Positions 12,166-23,457 of a stretch of 64,000 nt of DNA are shown one piece after another (position 1 is the stretch's first letter; every line of letters begins with the position of its first letter). A program made the position numbers and the translations under genes. The notes under the pieces were generated by a model. It saw only the letters and a list, made by a program, of their open reading frames with translations. It was not told where the DNA came from and ran no database searches. Location of the stretch: contig OY725489.1 of the NCBI GenBank assembly GCA_963281255.1, forward strand, positions 3,224,001 through 3,288,000, in the 5' to 3' direction. This DNA is from Aphrocallistes beatrix (taxonomy: Eukaryota; Porifera; Hexactinellida; Sceptrulophora; Aphrocallistidae).

Positions 12166-13138
12166 GTAAGTGTTTGAGTAAAGGATAATACCCGTAGATT
12201 ATCGAACAGTTGCGATATCGCGGATATCTCCAGCCATTTTCAATGGGAAAGAAGAAATAAAGTTGTACCATTGTGGTACATTTCGGTAGTCCTAGGTATT
12301 GATTCATTCTCATCACATCAAAATTTCTAACCTTTATGCTTTTATGTGATTATTTTATTCTACGTCTGGGTTAAATATTTCAACACTGTTACCATGTACC
12401 ACATGTTATACGCCATTACGACTTTATATAGATGTTATTAGCATAAGATGGCCTAAAATATCAGGTCAACAGTTTAAATCTACTCTCTAGCATATTTCTG
12501 AGAGTTAATAAATCCCTTAAATGGTGCTAGATTTTTGCTAACTCATTTCCGGTTAAGTCATTTTGGGCGGGGAAACCTTAGAAGTGTGGGGTCTTTACTA
12601 TAAATAGAAATGACCCCAGGTAATCTAAGGGTTTTAATTACTCAACGTGTCAATTGTAAACAAATTAACTGTAGAATGCCCAGCATTTATATGGCTTCAG
12701 TGCCATAGAAAATGGCTGGGAGACATCCGCGATATCGGGGACACTGTGTCCCCTCTGGGCATTCTACGGTTAAACATGATTTTTATCATAAAGTTTCGAG
12801 AATATGGTATTCGTTTGGAATCCATAAAATCCTAGGTTATCGGTTGAAAGCCATTCCGTAGCACATTTTTCAAAATTCGTCAAAAGGTCTGAAAATATAC
12901 ACAATCATTTTATTGCTATACAGTATAAAGAATATGTGTATGAGATATTGCTTAAATGATTATTATTGTCTTCACTCTCTAGAATTGAAAAATTATAAAT
13001 ACTTTATTCGGAGCATATTTTAGTATACAATTCGCCATTCTCTGAAATGTCCTTTCGGTGTCAAGATGTATGATGTGTGAAGGTCAAAATTCTTTTTATT
13101 TAACTTGTACTTGTAGTATTTCAGTTCTCGAAAATAAT

Positions 13139-13435
13139 TTACATTACTGAAATAACTAATGCAATAAATAAGATAATTCCCAACCTGTGATTGCGTATCT
13201 CTCTCTTATCATAGTATCTCTGCCATAATTGGTAGATTCCAGCTCCATCACATGCGTCGCAACTGGATTGGCAATCGTGTGAAATACGTGGCTGTCTTAG
13301 GATGGCTTTTGTCTTGCCACAGGTTTCGTTGGTTCTCTTGCATTTGCTCACTGCCAGAGTCAAGTCATGAACTAGATATTTTACTGGACATAAGATTATG
13401 CGCTCATAGGGGGATGGAATGCGAATGTTATACAT
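13139..13435 (-). CDS. Possible small cysteine-containing ORF, unrecognised
   Basis: A 98-codon frame on the minus strand with five cysteines (KCKRTNETCG..., HDCQSSCDACDGAG) and a hydrophobic C-terminal stretch (LGIILFIALVISVM). It is less repetitive than the surrounding frames and could be an exon of a small secreted or GPI-anchored protein, but there is no signal peptide at the start, no family match that I recognise, and the overlapping plus-strand frame is of similar length. I consider chance at least as likely. Confidence 0.2.
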   Translation of the reverse strand: MYNIRIPSPYERIILCPVKYLVHDLTLAVSKCKRTNETCGKTKAILRQPRISHDCQSSCDACDGAGIYQLWQRYYDKREIRNHRLGIILFIALVISVM

Positions 13436-13607
13436 AAAATGTGGCAGTTGAATTTAGCAAATTAAAATTAAAACAGCTGTGTTAAATGATCAAAAATTAA
13501 GTGAGCATGTAAACGTGCCCAATTTGCCTTCACCTTTATCAAGCAGTCGCCAGGCAGAGATCCCACCATTTTGTGAAATCTAATTTGTGTAATATAATAT
13601 TAACCCC

Positions 13608-13740
13608 TGACACGTCCTGGAATGTTGACGTGAAAGTGGAAGTAGTACGTAAATTGAAAGTGAATTGAAAAAGTGAATTGAAAGTGAACTGAAAGTGAAA
13701 ATGAAAGTGGGTCATTTCTATTTATACTTTTGACCAAAGT
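13608..13740 (+). repeat. gaattgaaagtg dispersed repeat, copy 2
   Basis: Tandem gaattgaaagt units followed by the conserved tail gggtcatttctatttatac, as at 10843-10935 and 14000-14105. Confidence 0.75.
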
Positions 13741-13999
13741 ATTCTCACAGGGATTGTAATCATATAATTGAGATCTATACAAATAGTTAGTACCTAGTCT
13801 AAACTGAATCTAAATCGTTGTGAACTCGAATGAATTAAAATGAATAGTTAAATAATTATTAATTAAATATTAAAATTAAGCTCTCTCATGGTCTCAAATC
13901 TCACGCTAGCTTCTGGTAATGGGTGTTAAGTCCAGAACAAGATTCGTATTACATAGTGTGAAATGAATAATTAACTTTTAATTAGTCCCTACTTTGCCG

Positions 14000-14105
14000 A
14001 GGAATGTTGAATTGAAATTGAAAGTTAATTCATTTTCAATTGAAATTGAAAGTGGGTCATTTCTATTTATACCTTTGACCCCACGTCAAATTAGGGTTTT
14101 AAATC
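14000..14105 (+). repeat. gaattgaaagtg dispersed repeat, copy 3
   Basis: Shares the gaggaatgttgaattgaaa opening and the gggtcatttctatttatacc tail with copies 1 and 2. The region between about 13740 and 14000 holds nothing recognisable. Confidence 0.75.
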
Positions 14106-14385
14106 AAGATTATACAAAAATGGCTTGTCATTGAAAAATCTACAACTGTAGAAGGTGTGTTAAAATTGTCTTATGTATACCTTATGCGTAAAAAAAATGA
14201 CAGGGTTGCATTCAGGAATTCTGAGCTATTGTTCGTCTGGACTCTAAAGGTTTCTCAATGTGTCGCCAAATATCAGATCAAAAATCGTACAGTATTTTGT
14301 CAAAACTTCATTCTTCTTGCACTTTGGTATTCTCGTAAAAGCCGCTATGGAGGAAAATAAATATAGGGAAACAGTCATCTCAAAA

Positions 14386-14418
14386 GTTGGCCACTATACA
14401 TAGTATAGTTGGCAAACT
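14386..14418. repeat. Short palindromic repeat (gccactatac / gtatagt.ggc)
   Basis: A small inverted repeat, gttggccactatac followed by gtatagttggcaaact. The same palindrome with point differences occurs at 48306-48341 and 61056-61093, so it is a dispersed short element rather than a chance hairpin. Confidence 0.65.
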
Positions 14419-14999
14419 AAAAATGGAACAATTCAAAATAAAATACTAATTGGACTATCTATTTTCATGTTATTGACATAGTATAAGAATTAAGCAAGTA
14501 ATATAACTAATATAAAGATTCCAGAGTTCAGGAACTAGTTACGTAAAGAAAGTAAAATATGCAAGAACACGAATCTTGAAGATGATGATGATGATAACAT
14601 TGTTATGAGTGGTAATCATGGAAAAAAGCATGAGAAAAACGTTTGATCGCATTGTGCAACAATTGTGCACAGGCATTCGTGAGGCGACTAGTCCATCACC
14701 GGAGTCAACAAATAGACAGCTCAACTCGGGGACCATAAATCAGCTTTGTGGGTTGTTCCCGACCTACAAAAAAATCCTGCCGAGCCATTATTTGAGAACT
14801 GAACTCCCTTTTTGACCCTTGACGTATGCCACTGTAGAATACAACAAACATTTCGGTTGTGTTCATGTATTAAATATAGATCAATGTTCTTATTTGCTGC
14901 GCACTCGTATCAATGGAAGTGCAAAAGTGCATTGAAATGTAATTAATCCTCCGTAATTTCCTGATCGGTTCCACCAAGTTTGGTTACTCAGGACAGACT

Positions 15000-15914
15000 C
15001 AGGGCTGTATCAACTCATTTTGAGTTGGTAAAAAAACTCATTTTTTCTAGGCACCAACTCATTCAACTCATTCATTTGGATGTAACCAACTCATTCAATT
15101 CATTCAACTCATTCAATTCATTCAACTCATTCAATTCATTCAACTTATTCAACTCATTCAATTCATTAACTCATTCAATTCATCAACTCATTCAACTCAT
15201 TCAATTCATTCAACTCATTCAATTCATCAACTCATTCAACTCATTCAATTCATTCAACTTATTCAATTCATTCAACTCATTCAATTCATTCAACTCATTG
15301 AATTCATTCAACTCATTCAATTCATTCAACTTATTCAATTCATTCAACTCATTCAATTCATTCAACTCATTGAATTCATTCAACTCATTCAATTCATTCA
15401 ACTTATTCAATTCATTCAACTCATTCAATTCATCAACTCATCCAACTCATTCAATTCATTCAATTCATCAACTCATTCAATTCATTCAACTAATTCATTC
15501 ATTTACAAATAATCTTCATTGCTAAGGCAATGCATATGGTTGATTAATAACGTATGATGAGTTGGTTGGAACCAACTCATTTCAGTGAGCTATCAACTCA
15601 TTCAACTCATTCATTTGGCCACTACCAACTCATTCAACTCATTCAGAAAAATGGGTTGATTTTGCCAACTCAAAATGAGTTGATACAGCCCTGGACTATC
15701 AACCCATTTTGAGTTGGCAAAATCATATCATTGAGTTGATTATAGCCGTCATATGAAAATGAATTGTTGAAACAAGTTCATTTAGTACAAATGAATCATT
15801 CCGAAAATGAGTGGGCTGTAGACAACTCATTTTTTGAAAGAGTTGAATGAGTTGTGGGCAAGGAATTTCCATGAAAAATGACTTGTTTTTGCCAACTGGG
15901 TTGATACAGCCCTG
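15000..15914. mobile_element. Foldback element with internal attcaactc tandem array
   Basis: Starts cagggctgtatcaactcatt at 15000. The inverse, ending gttgatacagccctg, occurs twice on the right, at 15679-15693 and 15900-15914. Between 15085 and 15500 is an array of 9-bp-type units (attcaactc / attcaattc) with higher-order repeats of about 54-60 bp. Sequences near both ends also carry ccaactcattttgagttgg palindromes. This is the layout of a foldback transposon with expanded internal satellite; no target duplication was identified. The long Asn-Ser-Phe frames are artefacts of the array. Confidence 0.75.
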
Positions 15915-16017
15915 ACTGAGATAATCTGGAATGGAGTATTCCGTAAATTAGGCAATTACAAGTAGAATTCCGGAAAGTTTCCGTCAAGTTCCATAAATTA
16001 GGGACTCAGATTTCAAA

Positions 16018-16185
16018 TAAAATTGACAATTTGGTGATTTTTCCAGTGATGTAGATTATAACAGTAAGACAGACATGTTTAGAGTGATTATTAACCTTAT
16101 AATTAATTAACAAGTGTGAGCCCAGGCGCCCAAATGGTGCGTCTGGCAAACACAAAGTGTCCGCAAGGAAGCGAAGCGTGCTTGT
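16018..16185 (+). repeat. Hairpin-ended repeat family, 5'-truncated copy
   Basis: Picks up at aaattgacaatttggtgattt, includes an acatgtttagag block, and ends gcgaagcgtgcttgt at the same terminus as the other copies. Confidence 0.8.
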
Positions 16186-16479
16186 GTTTCTGTAAGTTAA
16201 AATGCAAGCCATCAAGTTCTAAAATTTCAAACCGGTTGCTACGTTTTAGGCATTATACGCATTGAAATCAATAACAAACGCTAGTTTAGTCTAAAAATAG
16301 ATATATTACATCTATAGAACATGTCTAAATTTAGCAACACTCATACACAGACACACAACGTACAATTACAACTGCAAATGGATAGCTATTAAATAGAGAT
16401 AAATACGATAAATGTGCTCAAATTACGAAGTAAATAATAAAAGTCATTCTACAAAATAAATCTGAAAAAGTCTAATAAA

Positions 16480-16977
16480 ATGTTGGAAAAAATGAGTACA
16501 TATCAACGTGCATGTAACATCTTCTCTAGTGATGATATTCAGTTCGTGCGACGAAAGTTGCGAATTGGGGAGTGCAATCAGAACATAATAATCGAGAAGA
16601 GAGCCGGCCAAAAGAATATTCACTTGCGCAGAGACGTCATCGAACACATCTGGAGTGGAGGCGAGAGTAAACAGCTCCAGCTTACATTCCGAACAGAACG
16701 AAATACATTGACTACCCATATCCGTCGTAGACGCCATCATTCTGATTATTGGCTGGACATCTTCGCGTCCTACACTGATGAACAATTCATGCATGAATTT
16801 GGTTGTGACCAGTTTCATGCATACAAAGAGCATGTAAAACAATATGGTAAAGCTTTCCGGTGGAATCCACCGAAGCTAACATTCGAGCAAAGGGAAGAAA
16901 AATTCAAGCAACAGTATTTGCCAGCAGATATAATGCTCGACTATCCACAATTAGAGATACTCACTTACTTGGAGTAG
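16480..16977 (+). CDS. Hypothetical protein, 165 aa
   Basis: The frame is long for this AT-rich setting, not low complexity, and has a protein-like composition rich in basic residues, histidine and aromatic residues (RRRRHHSDYWLDIF at about 97-110; FEQREEKFKQQYLPADIM near the C-terminus). It starts with ATG at 16480 (MLEKMSTYQR) and ends in TAG at 16977. No domain, signal peptide or membrane segment is recognised. A 132-codon frame on the opposite strand overlaps it and is less protein-like. It could be an intronless or terminal-exon host gene, or a fragment of an unknown mobile element. The transcript context is not visible. Confidence 0.35.
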   Translation: MLEKMSTYQRACNIFSSDDIQFVRRKLRIGECNQNIIIEKRAGQKNIHLRRDVIEHIWSGGESKQLQLTFRTERNTLTTHIRRRRHHSDYWLDIFASYTDEQFMHEFGCDQFHAYKEHVKQYGKAFRWNPPKLTFEQREEKFKQQYLPADIMLDYPQLEILTYLE

Positions 16978-16979
16978 AT

Positions 16980-18078
16980 TTTGTATGTATGTAACAATCA
17001 TGTGATTCATTGCTATTACTTTACAACTATTAGTACATAGTATAACTATTATTATAATAAAGTACTTGTTGATAAATTAGTAATAGTATCACTAGACGTA
17101 CATAATACCATTTGTCTGCTTCATATATTACAAGTATTATATTGGATCTATGATCCTATATCATATTGTAGCACAGTTCTAAAATGAGTGCTGGAGTCCG
17201 GCCTGGCGCTAGTGGCATGCACATACCTGAGTATAAAAGACACCACTAATTTCCCTGGATTTTCCATGGAATTCGCATTTTAAATCTAGAACATTTTTGA
17301 GAGGAGCTTGTAAGTATACTCGAGTGGTTGGTTATACGGGAGGGTTGATTTGAAATTAGTTGATGTATCACACAGTAATAAAGTACTCAGCATATTATCT
17401 AGAATAAGAAATAAAATAGTCTATTGATTGCAGATAGATAATTGATGAAATACTACATGCGATAAAAAACATTTTTGGGTAAAACTTTCAAAGTCTATTT
17501 ACGAGATTTAATAAACGGGGGAGGGAGGCTAGAAAAAAAACATTAATTAATAAGCGGGGGTCAGTTTATTCGGACACCTAGAGTAGACCCATCAGATATT
17601 TGCAGCCACAAATGCGACAAATTACTTTGAATACAAGTCGTCTTATTCGGCAAACTTAGCCCTCTAGCAACATCATAGCAGCATAGGAATGTAACAACAT
17701 TCCATTCTTAAAACTTGTTTGAACCCTATCGAGTGATCCTTCTTGCGACTCCGCTCGGTCTAAATTTGACAATGATTTGTGAACAGGGTATTTCGTCCAA
17801 ATTGCAAGATTGCAATAATTTGTTTTGAACCACAGGCACAGGGTCGAGAGACTTTCTCAGAATAAATGTCGCCTATTTCAAATTCATCCCCTTTTGGTCT
17901 ACATAATCACCACAAAAAGCATGCTGAACATGTCCAACCGTGCTCATTTCCCCAAACAATTATCAAAAGTCACTAGACCACAAATGGCTACAAATTTATG
18001 CGTTTACAAATATAATCAACAAAAATAGATATATAAATTTCCTTGATGGTGTTTGGACTCTAAGAGTACTTTCAACAT
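16980..18078. other. Non-coding stretch
   Basis: AT-rich, no recognisable coding region or repeat family. Short open frames at 17825-18158 overlap one another in different frames and look random. Confidence 0.5.
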
Positions 18079-18295
18079 ATTTTATCCCAGCGGTTCCCAA
18101 ACTGGGGTGCATGAACTCCATAGCGGTGCACGGGACAAGGATTAGAACTGAATATTGAGCATTTTTAACATAATTATTTTTGAAGTTATATGCACATTAC
18201 TCCTAGATCCTGGCATAGGTCCTGGGGTGCACAAAATAATTTTTAGGTTTCAGGAGGTGCACGAGGTAAAAGGGGTTGGGAACCACTATTTTATG
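18079..18295. mobile_element. hAT-type MITE, about 200 bp
   Basis: Left end ccagcggttcccaaactggg at 18087, right end ggggttgggaaccact at 18287: imperfect inverted repeats of the cagnggttcccaa type common in hAT elements. Flanked by attttatc (18079-18086) and attttatg (18288-18295), an 8-bp duplication with one difference. Internal gtgcac(g) motifs are repeated. No coding capacity. Confidence 0.75.
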
Positions 18296-19254
18296 CGAAC
18301 AAAAAGGTTCTTTACCGACCACATAAGGGTGCGCGTTATTGGGAGGTGCCCCATTCAAGGCTCCATTTTCCATCCCAGACAACAATATGTCACAATAGCA
18401 ATGTGCACACATAACAGTAGATATGTAAGCACGTTACAACCAAGTGCAATTGGAATTTAGCTTCAGTAAGAAATTGAGAAATGCAAACACCATCCATAAT
18501 CCCGATAGAAAAGCACCACAAAAACAGTCAATAATAGTATCGAAATTGGAAAAATACAGTCAGGGTCGCATATCATTATGAATTCCATGGGGGCCCAAAA
18601 TATTTTCACAATAGAGAGAGAGTCCTACATAGTAAGCGAAATCGAAATAATAGAAATTCTATAGAACCGGTCAAATTGGGACCTAGAGGACTTGTTCATA
18701 ATAAGCGACTCTGAATGTACATATTGATATATGTATACTATTGCACCATTCAATTTTGATATCAACCAAGACAAAGTGATCGCTTTCATTTACTTGTCTG
18801 GATCATAGCAAATTGATACAGCAAATTAGCTAATTGTTGAATCATGGTGACAGAGAAAGATTACAACTATATAATCTACATATCTATTTATGTGTATATA
18901 CAGAAAATATATAATTTTAAGTTACGCACATATGTTAAAATAGGCATTGAAGTGGCGTAAACCAAGTTCAAATGGGAGAATTTACATTCTGGATCAATTG
19001 TCAAGTTTTCTAATTTTTAACCTCAACTCAACCTCAACTCAGAAATTTGGAAAAACATGGAACCAGGAGCACATGGTTGTGAAACAAGACTCCCCAATAA
19101 AGCCCATTTCGAATGAATACAGTAGACATTGGATCCTTGTGTAAATGTAATGCCGATTTTTGGTAAAACTCGATCTAGTATATACTTTTTAGCCCCAAAT
19201 CGCAAATGCGTATGTGCGATTACTTTCAATACGATCTTATTACCAGAGGTTTCT
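18296..19254. other. Non-coding stretch
   Basis: AT-rich sequence without a supported gene. Frames such as 18155-18460 run across the MITE and are chance. Confidence 0.5.
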
Positions 19255-19760
19255 GTATAATATATTAATTAGAAAAATTAATATGTGACTAATTTGAATG
19301 CGTATTATTCGAATCTGTAATCCAATTAGCTATATCCCATACCGTTTAGAAGTAACCGTCTTCATGAATAGACACATTTTAGCATTATTTGTATGGGAAA
19401 GAATAAAGTGTTGAAATACTTTTGTCCGCTTAGTGTATATGGCCCAAATTAGTTCAATATAATTTCCAACAACGAGTGAAGTACGACGTTCCATATTGAT
19501 CATGACAACTACTATACTAGTAGGAGTTGCAGTAAAATATAAAATTTATTGCTTAATTTAGAAGATTAAAACTCACATTCTTCCCCTCCTCCTCCCCTCT
19601 GCCCCCGCCTCTAACGCCCCCGCTTCTTCCCCCTGCCTCTAACGCCCCCGCTTCTGCCCCTGCTTCTAACGCCCCCGCCTCTGCCCCGCTTCTGCCCCCA
19701 CCTCCAATGCCCCCACCACCTCTCCTGCCTCCCTCCCTCTCAAGAATCTGTTTCTAGATT
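19255..19760 (+). repeat. Dispersed repeat, copy 2 of 2590-3480
   Basis: Shares with 2590-3480 the gtgactaatttgaatgcgta and cccataccgtttagaagtaa blocks and the acgagtgaagtacgacgttc block, followed by a much longer pyrimidine tract (19580-19740) made of gcccccgcttctgcc-like units. The intervening part of copy 1 is missing here. Confidence 0.7.
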
Positions 19761-20040
19761 TAAAATAAATATTTAATACTGAATAGCAAGCAAATAAATT
19801 TCTATCTACTGAATACTCGTTTCTAATAGTTTTAATAATTAGTAACTTTCCAAGGAACCAAAGTGTTCGGATAACCGAGGATATGCACTGTCTTGATCCA
19901 AGAGAAGTATACTAATTAAAATTAGTGATGAGGCTAACAAAATATTTGAAATATTTTATATTTGTTCACTGGCTTTATATTATATATTTACATGTTTTTT
20001 CATTGGTAAGAGAGATCCACAGCGATCTCTGAACCTAATT

Positions 20041-20690
20041 ATGTATCCCCTACCATCTAACTACAACACCTTTTACCTGCATCCTGACTGCCTTCTGAAT
20101 GGCAGTAGCAGTAAGCTCGTAACTCTAGCTACCTCCTTCATTGCAACTTCAGATCGTCTCTCCGACCTAGAGAAGCTGCACCGCCACAACGCACAGCTCA
20201 ACTTTCTCCGAACGACTCAGTTCCCGTCTCTCCTGCCTTCGTCAACTTCGTCATATTCACAGATGATTCAGAATGGGTTCGGCTGATCAGAGCTGAGTAC
20301 CAGTGTCACTTCCTGTCCCATACCCCCAACCCCGACCCCCTCGCCCCCTCTCCTCCGAGACTTGCTCCAGGCGGTGGACTGGTTTCTCCATTTGTTATTA
20401 GTCAAAAAACTTCTATCAAAAGTAATTAATCACTTGACCATTGGGAGGGTGTGAGAAGCTCCATGGGGAGGCGAATAATTTTGGTGGAAGAAAAATCCCC
20501 TTGTGGAGTTGAAGGTGTTGGGTTATAGACACCGGGGGCTGTGAATACCCCAAGTGGCTGGTTGTGTATCTGGCCGGTTTGGCCGGAGAGTTTCGCACGG
20601 CTGGAGTGCGTCCTGCAGACAGAGGGGGACGTGCTGCAGTCACATTTTCTCACTCCCACTGTAATTCCAAATGAAAGGAACATAAATTTC
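20041..20690. other. GC-richer patch with short uncertain ORFs
   Basis: Local base composition rises well above the flanks. A plus frame at 20041-20286 (81 codons, serine/leucine-rich) and minus frames at 20416-20692 are present, but none shows a known motif, and much of 20300-20370 is a C-rich tract. This may be the decayed edge of a coding element or host exon; I cannot tell which. Confidence 0.25.
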
Positions 20691-21169
20691 AATTATGGTA
20701 TCAATGTTCGTTACTAGACCAGGCTTGGAGTACAGTTTACCTCTAAACAGTACAGGGAGCTCCGATTCATCCAAAATGCAGATATCAGATGTATAAATAA
20801 ATGATCTACATATATCATTGCCGACTCAAAGCCAAATAATCTACAATCAATTAGTTAGAAATAATATTGATCTCTCACATGTGAAGCATTTTGGACCATG
20901 GATAAGAACAATTGGCTTTGGAAAGTATTTTACTTTATCATCATTCGTCATTGGACCATGGATAAATGACTTAAATTATATTTCCCGCTTCTGTATCTGA
21001 ATGATCTTTTCATTCATTATTAGTATAAATATAATGAAGATTTAACTCCAAACCCCTTGTAAATCGTTAAGGACTCCTTTTCTAACCTTCCTGTAAAAAG
21101 AAAATAAACTTGAAAATTTGAAAAGAAATTCTTTATATACAAATAATAGTAGTATACGGGAGCGTTAAC

Positions 21170-21779
21170 CAGGGATGCGGTAGAAGATGGATGAAGAAAT
21201 ACATGAGCTGCCTTAAATCATTAACAAAGCACAATATAGCTTAGGAATGTATTACCAGCAAATATAAATATGGTGCCAAAGCACCCATACCCGTTGTTAA
21301 AATTTAGATTAGCCATCAAATGATTGCGCAACAGGATATATTTGGATCAAATTTAGTGATTTTCAGAGGCCGTTTAAGGACACTTCTAAGTGTTTTTATT
21401 ATAAAGTTTTTCGCATAGAACTGAGAAGCGAATGTGGTAATACTAAAAATTTTGAATTTTTTCATGGAATGTAAGAACATTCCATGAAAAAATTCAAAAT
21501 TTTTAGTATTAACACATTCACTTCTCAGTTCTATGCGAAAAACTTTATAATAAAAACACTTAGAAGTGTCCTTAAACGGCCTCTGAAAATCACTAAATTT
21601 GACCCAAATATAGCCTGTTGCGCAATCATTTGATGACTAATCTAAATTTTCACAACGGATATGGGTGCTTTGACACCATATTTATATATGCTGGTAATAC
21701 ATTCCAAGCTCTATTGTGCTTTGTTAATGATTTAAGGCAGCTCATGTATTTCTTCAACCATCTTCTACCGCATCCCTAG
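21170..21779. mobile_element. 610-bp foldback (hairpin) element
   Basis: The left arm starts cagggatgcggtagaagatg at 21170; the right arm is its reverse complement ending catcttctaccgcatcccta at 21778. The arms are about 295 bp each with roughly 5-8 percent difference, meeting at a tiny loop around attccatgaaaaaattc (21461-21490). The cagggatgcgg terminus resembles hAT ends, but no matching 8-bp flanks are seen (gcgttaac left, tgccaaat right). No coding capacity. Confidence 0.85.
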
Positions 21780-22330
21780 TGCCAAATTCGCAAGTTACTC
21801 TTAGGCCTTATTATAGTAGGCTATGGATGTCCCAATACCTTTGGCCAGGCAGTATATAATTAGTGATGGTATTGTTTTGATGAAGTTCGCAAATAATAAG
21901 CATAAATATTCGCTTCTACGTTTTCTAAAACCAGGATACCAAAGGGGGCCCAGATTATGCTAAGAGTCGAAATTTTAGAAAAAGGCGCAGTAATTCAGAA
22001 CGTTCCTTCACTTTTTTATACTTAAGAATACACCGCTACGTATAACGGATATAATACAAAATATATTTGGATACACATCTTATGTACGTATATACTTGTA
22101 TGTATAGTAAAACCTGAATATGATGAACTCAAAGGACTGGCTAAAAGTGGCAGTCACGTACACCTGGGTGCTGTTACTGACATCTTGATTATTTCCGCAA
22201 GGCTAGTCAGTTGAGTAAATATACCATAACAAACACAAACAATGATATGCGCATACGAACTCGACCCTTTTGAATGCGCATGCGCACTCGACCCTATGCG
22301 CATGCGCACTCGACTTTTCAATATATGGCT

Positions 22331-22523
22331 GAGAATGGGATTCCTGATGGTTTGCATCAAATAATAGTAGCAAACCATAAAACCGGAAATCTTTAAAGTG
22401 CGACCCTTTTTGTGCCTTCCAAAATTTTTAATGCTCTGAAAACCTTTGTCGATTTCGTTCTCCCGATGATCCCCTCTCATCCATCAAATCAGCACCCTAC
22501 TGATAATATACTTCCACTATTTT
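22331..22523 (+). pseudogene. Inverted partial copy of the recombinase gene at 24850-25020
   Basis: On the plus strand this reproduces, with about one difference in ten plus an inserted block of roughly ten bases, the segment that encodes VPSKIFNALKTFVDFVLPMI on the minus strand at 24860-24950. It ends abruptly where the hairpin at 22524 begins. It is therefore a second broken copy of the same element in opposite orientation, about 2.4 kb away. Confidence 0.85.
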
Positions 22524-23262
22524 TGGTTTCTTGATTATATGTCACTAGTGTGCTTCGCCTAAGACATTCTGGTTTGGCAGTTAGATCGCATCCACATGGG
22601 ATCCCCTTTCAGTGCTGCTTACTTATGGTACTCGCATTAGTGTTAACATGTTTGGTGCATGCTTTCAGTGGAATTGTCTAAAGCATAGAAATCTAAAGTT
22701 TCGAAATTTAAATTAGGTCACATTCCATTTAGGGAAGAAATATCAGTAATATCTTTAAGTTAATATTTCTTTTTTTTGTCTTCTACTGGTTCTTTTCATA
22801 TGGAATATGTAAAGACAAAATATATTGAAACTGGAAATAAACGGACTGATTCTAACAATTCCTCGATATATGCAGGGACACGGTATAACTACCTCAGTAA
22901 ATAGTGTTATATCAAGTCCCTGCATATATCGAGGAATTTTTAGAATCAGTCCGTTTATTCTCAGTATTTTGTCTTCACCTATTCCATATGAAAAGAACCA
23001 GTAGAAGGCAAAAAAAAGGAGAAATATTAACTTATAGATATTTCTGATATTTCTTCCCTAAATGGAATGTGAAGTTTAATTTCGAAACTTTAAATTTCTA
23101 TGCTTTAGACAATTCAACTGAAATTATGCACCAAACATGTTAACACTAATGCGAGTACCATAAGTAAGCAGCACTGAAAGGGTATCTCATGTGGATGCGA
23201 TCTAACTGCCAAACCAGAGTGTCTTAGGCGAAGCACACTAGTGACATATAATCAGGGAACCA
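22524..23262. mobile_element. 739-bp foldback (hairpin) element
   Basis: The left arm starts tggtttcttgattatatgtc at 22524; the right arm ends gacatataatcagggaacca at 23262. The arms are about 360 bp with several per cent divergence, and the loop is around 22886-22920. It lies immediately beside the truncated recombinase copy. No coding capacity, and no clear target duplication. Confidence 0.85.
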
Positions 23263-23457
23263 AGCGCTCGGCTACCATAATAATAGCAGCAAGACTACCT
23301 GATTTAATTACAGTAATTCTAAGCAACTAAATATCTTCAAAATGTTTGGATAATGAGGAGCAATATCAAATAGAAATAATTGCTAAATAATCAGATTTCA
23401 ATTTCAAACGGAACAAAATAGTTACTTAATAAAGAAATATCGATCAGTGTTAGATTT

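Noticed and set aside
14980..15525. 181-codon Asn/Ser/Phe-rich ORF, with an Asn/Glu/Leu ORF on the other strand
   Set aside because: Both are the direct translation of the attcaactc tandem array; any frame of the array without stops gives such a protein.
20041..20286. 81-codon ORF as a host gene
   Set aside because: Too short, serine/leucine-biased, without a domain or supporting splice signals; kept only as an uncertain GC-rich patch.
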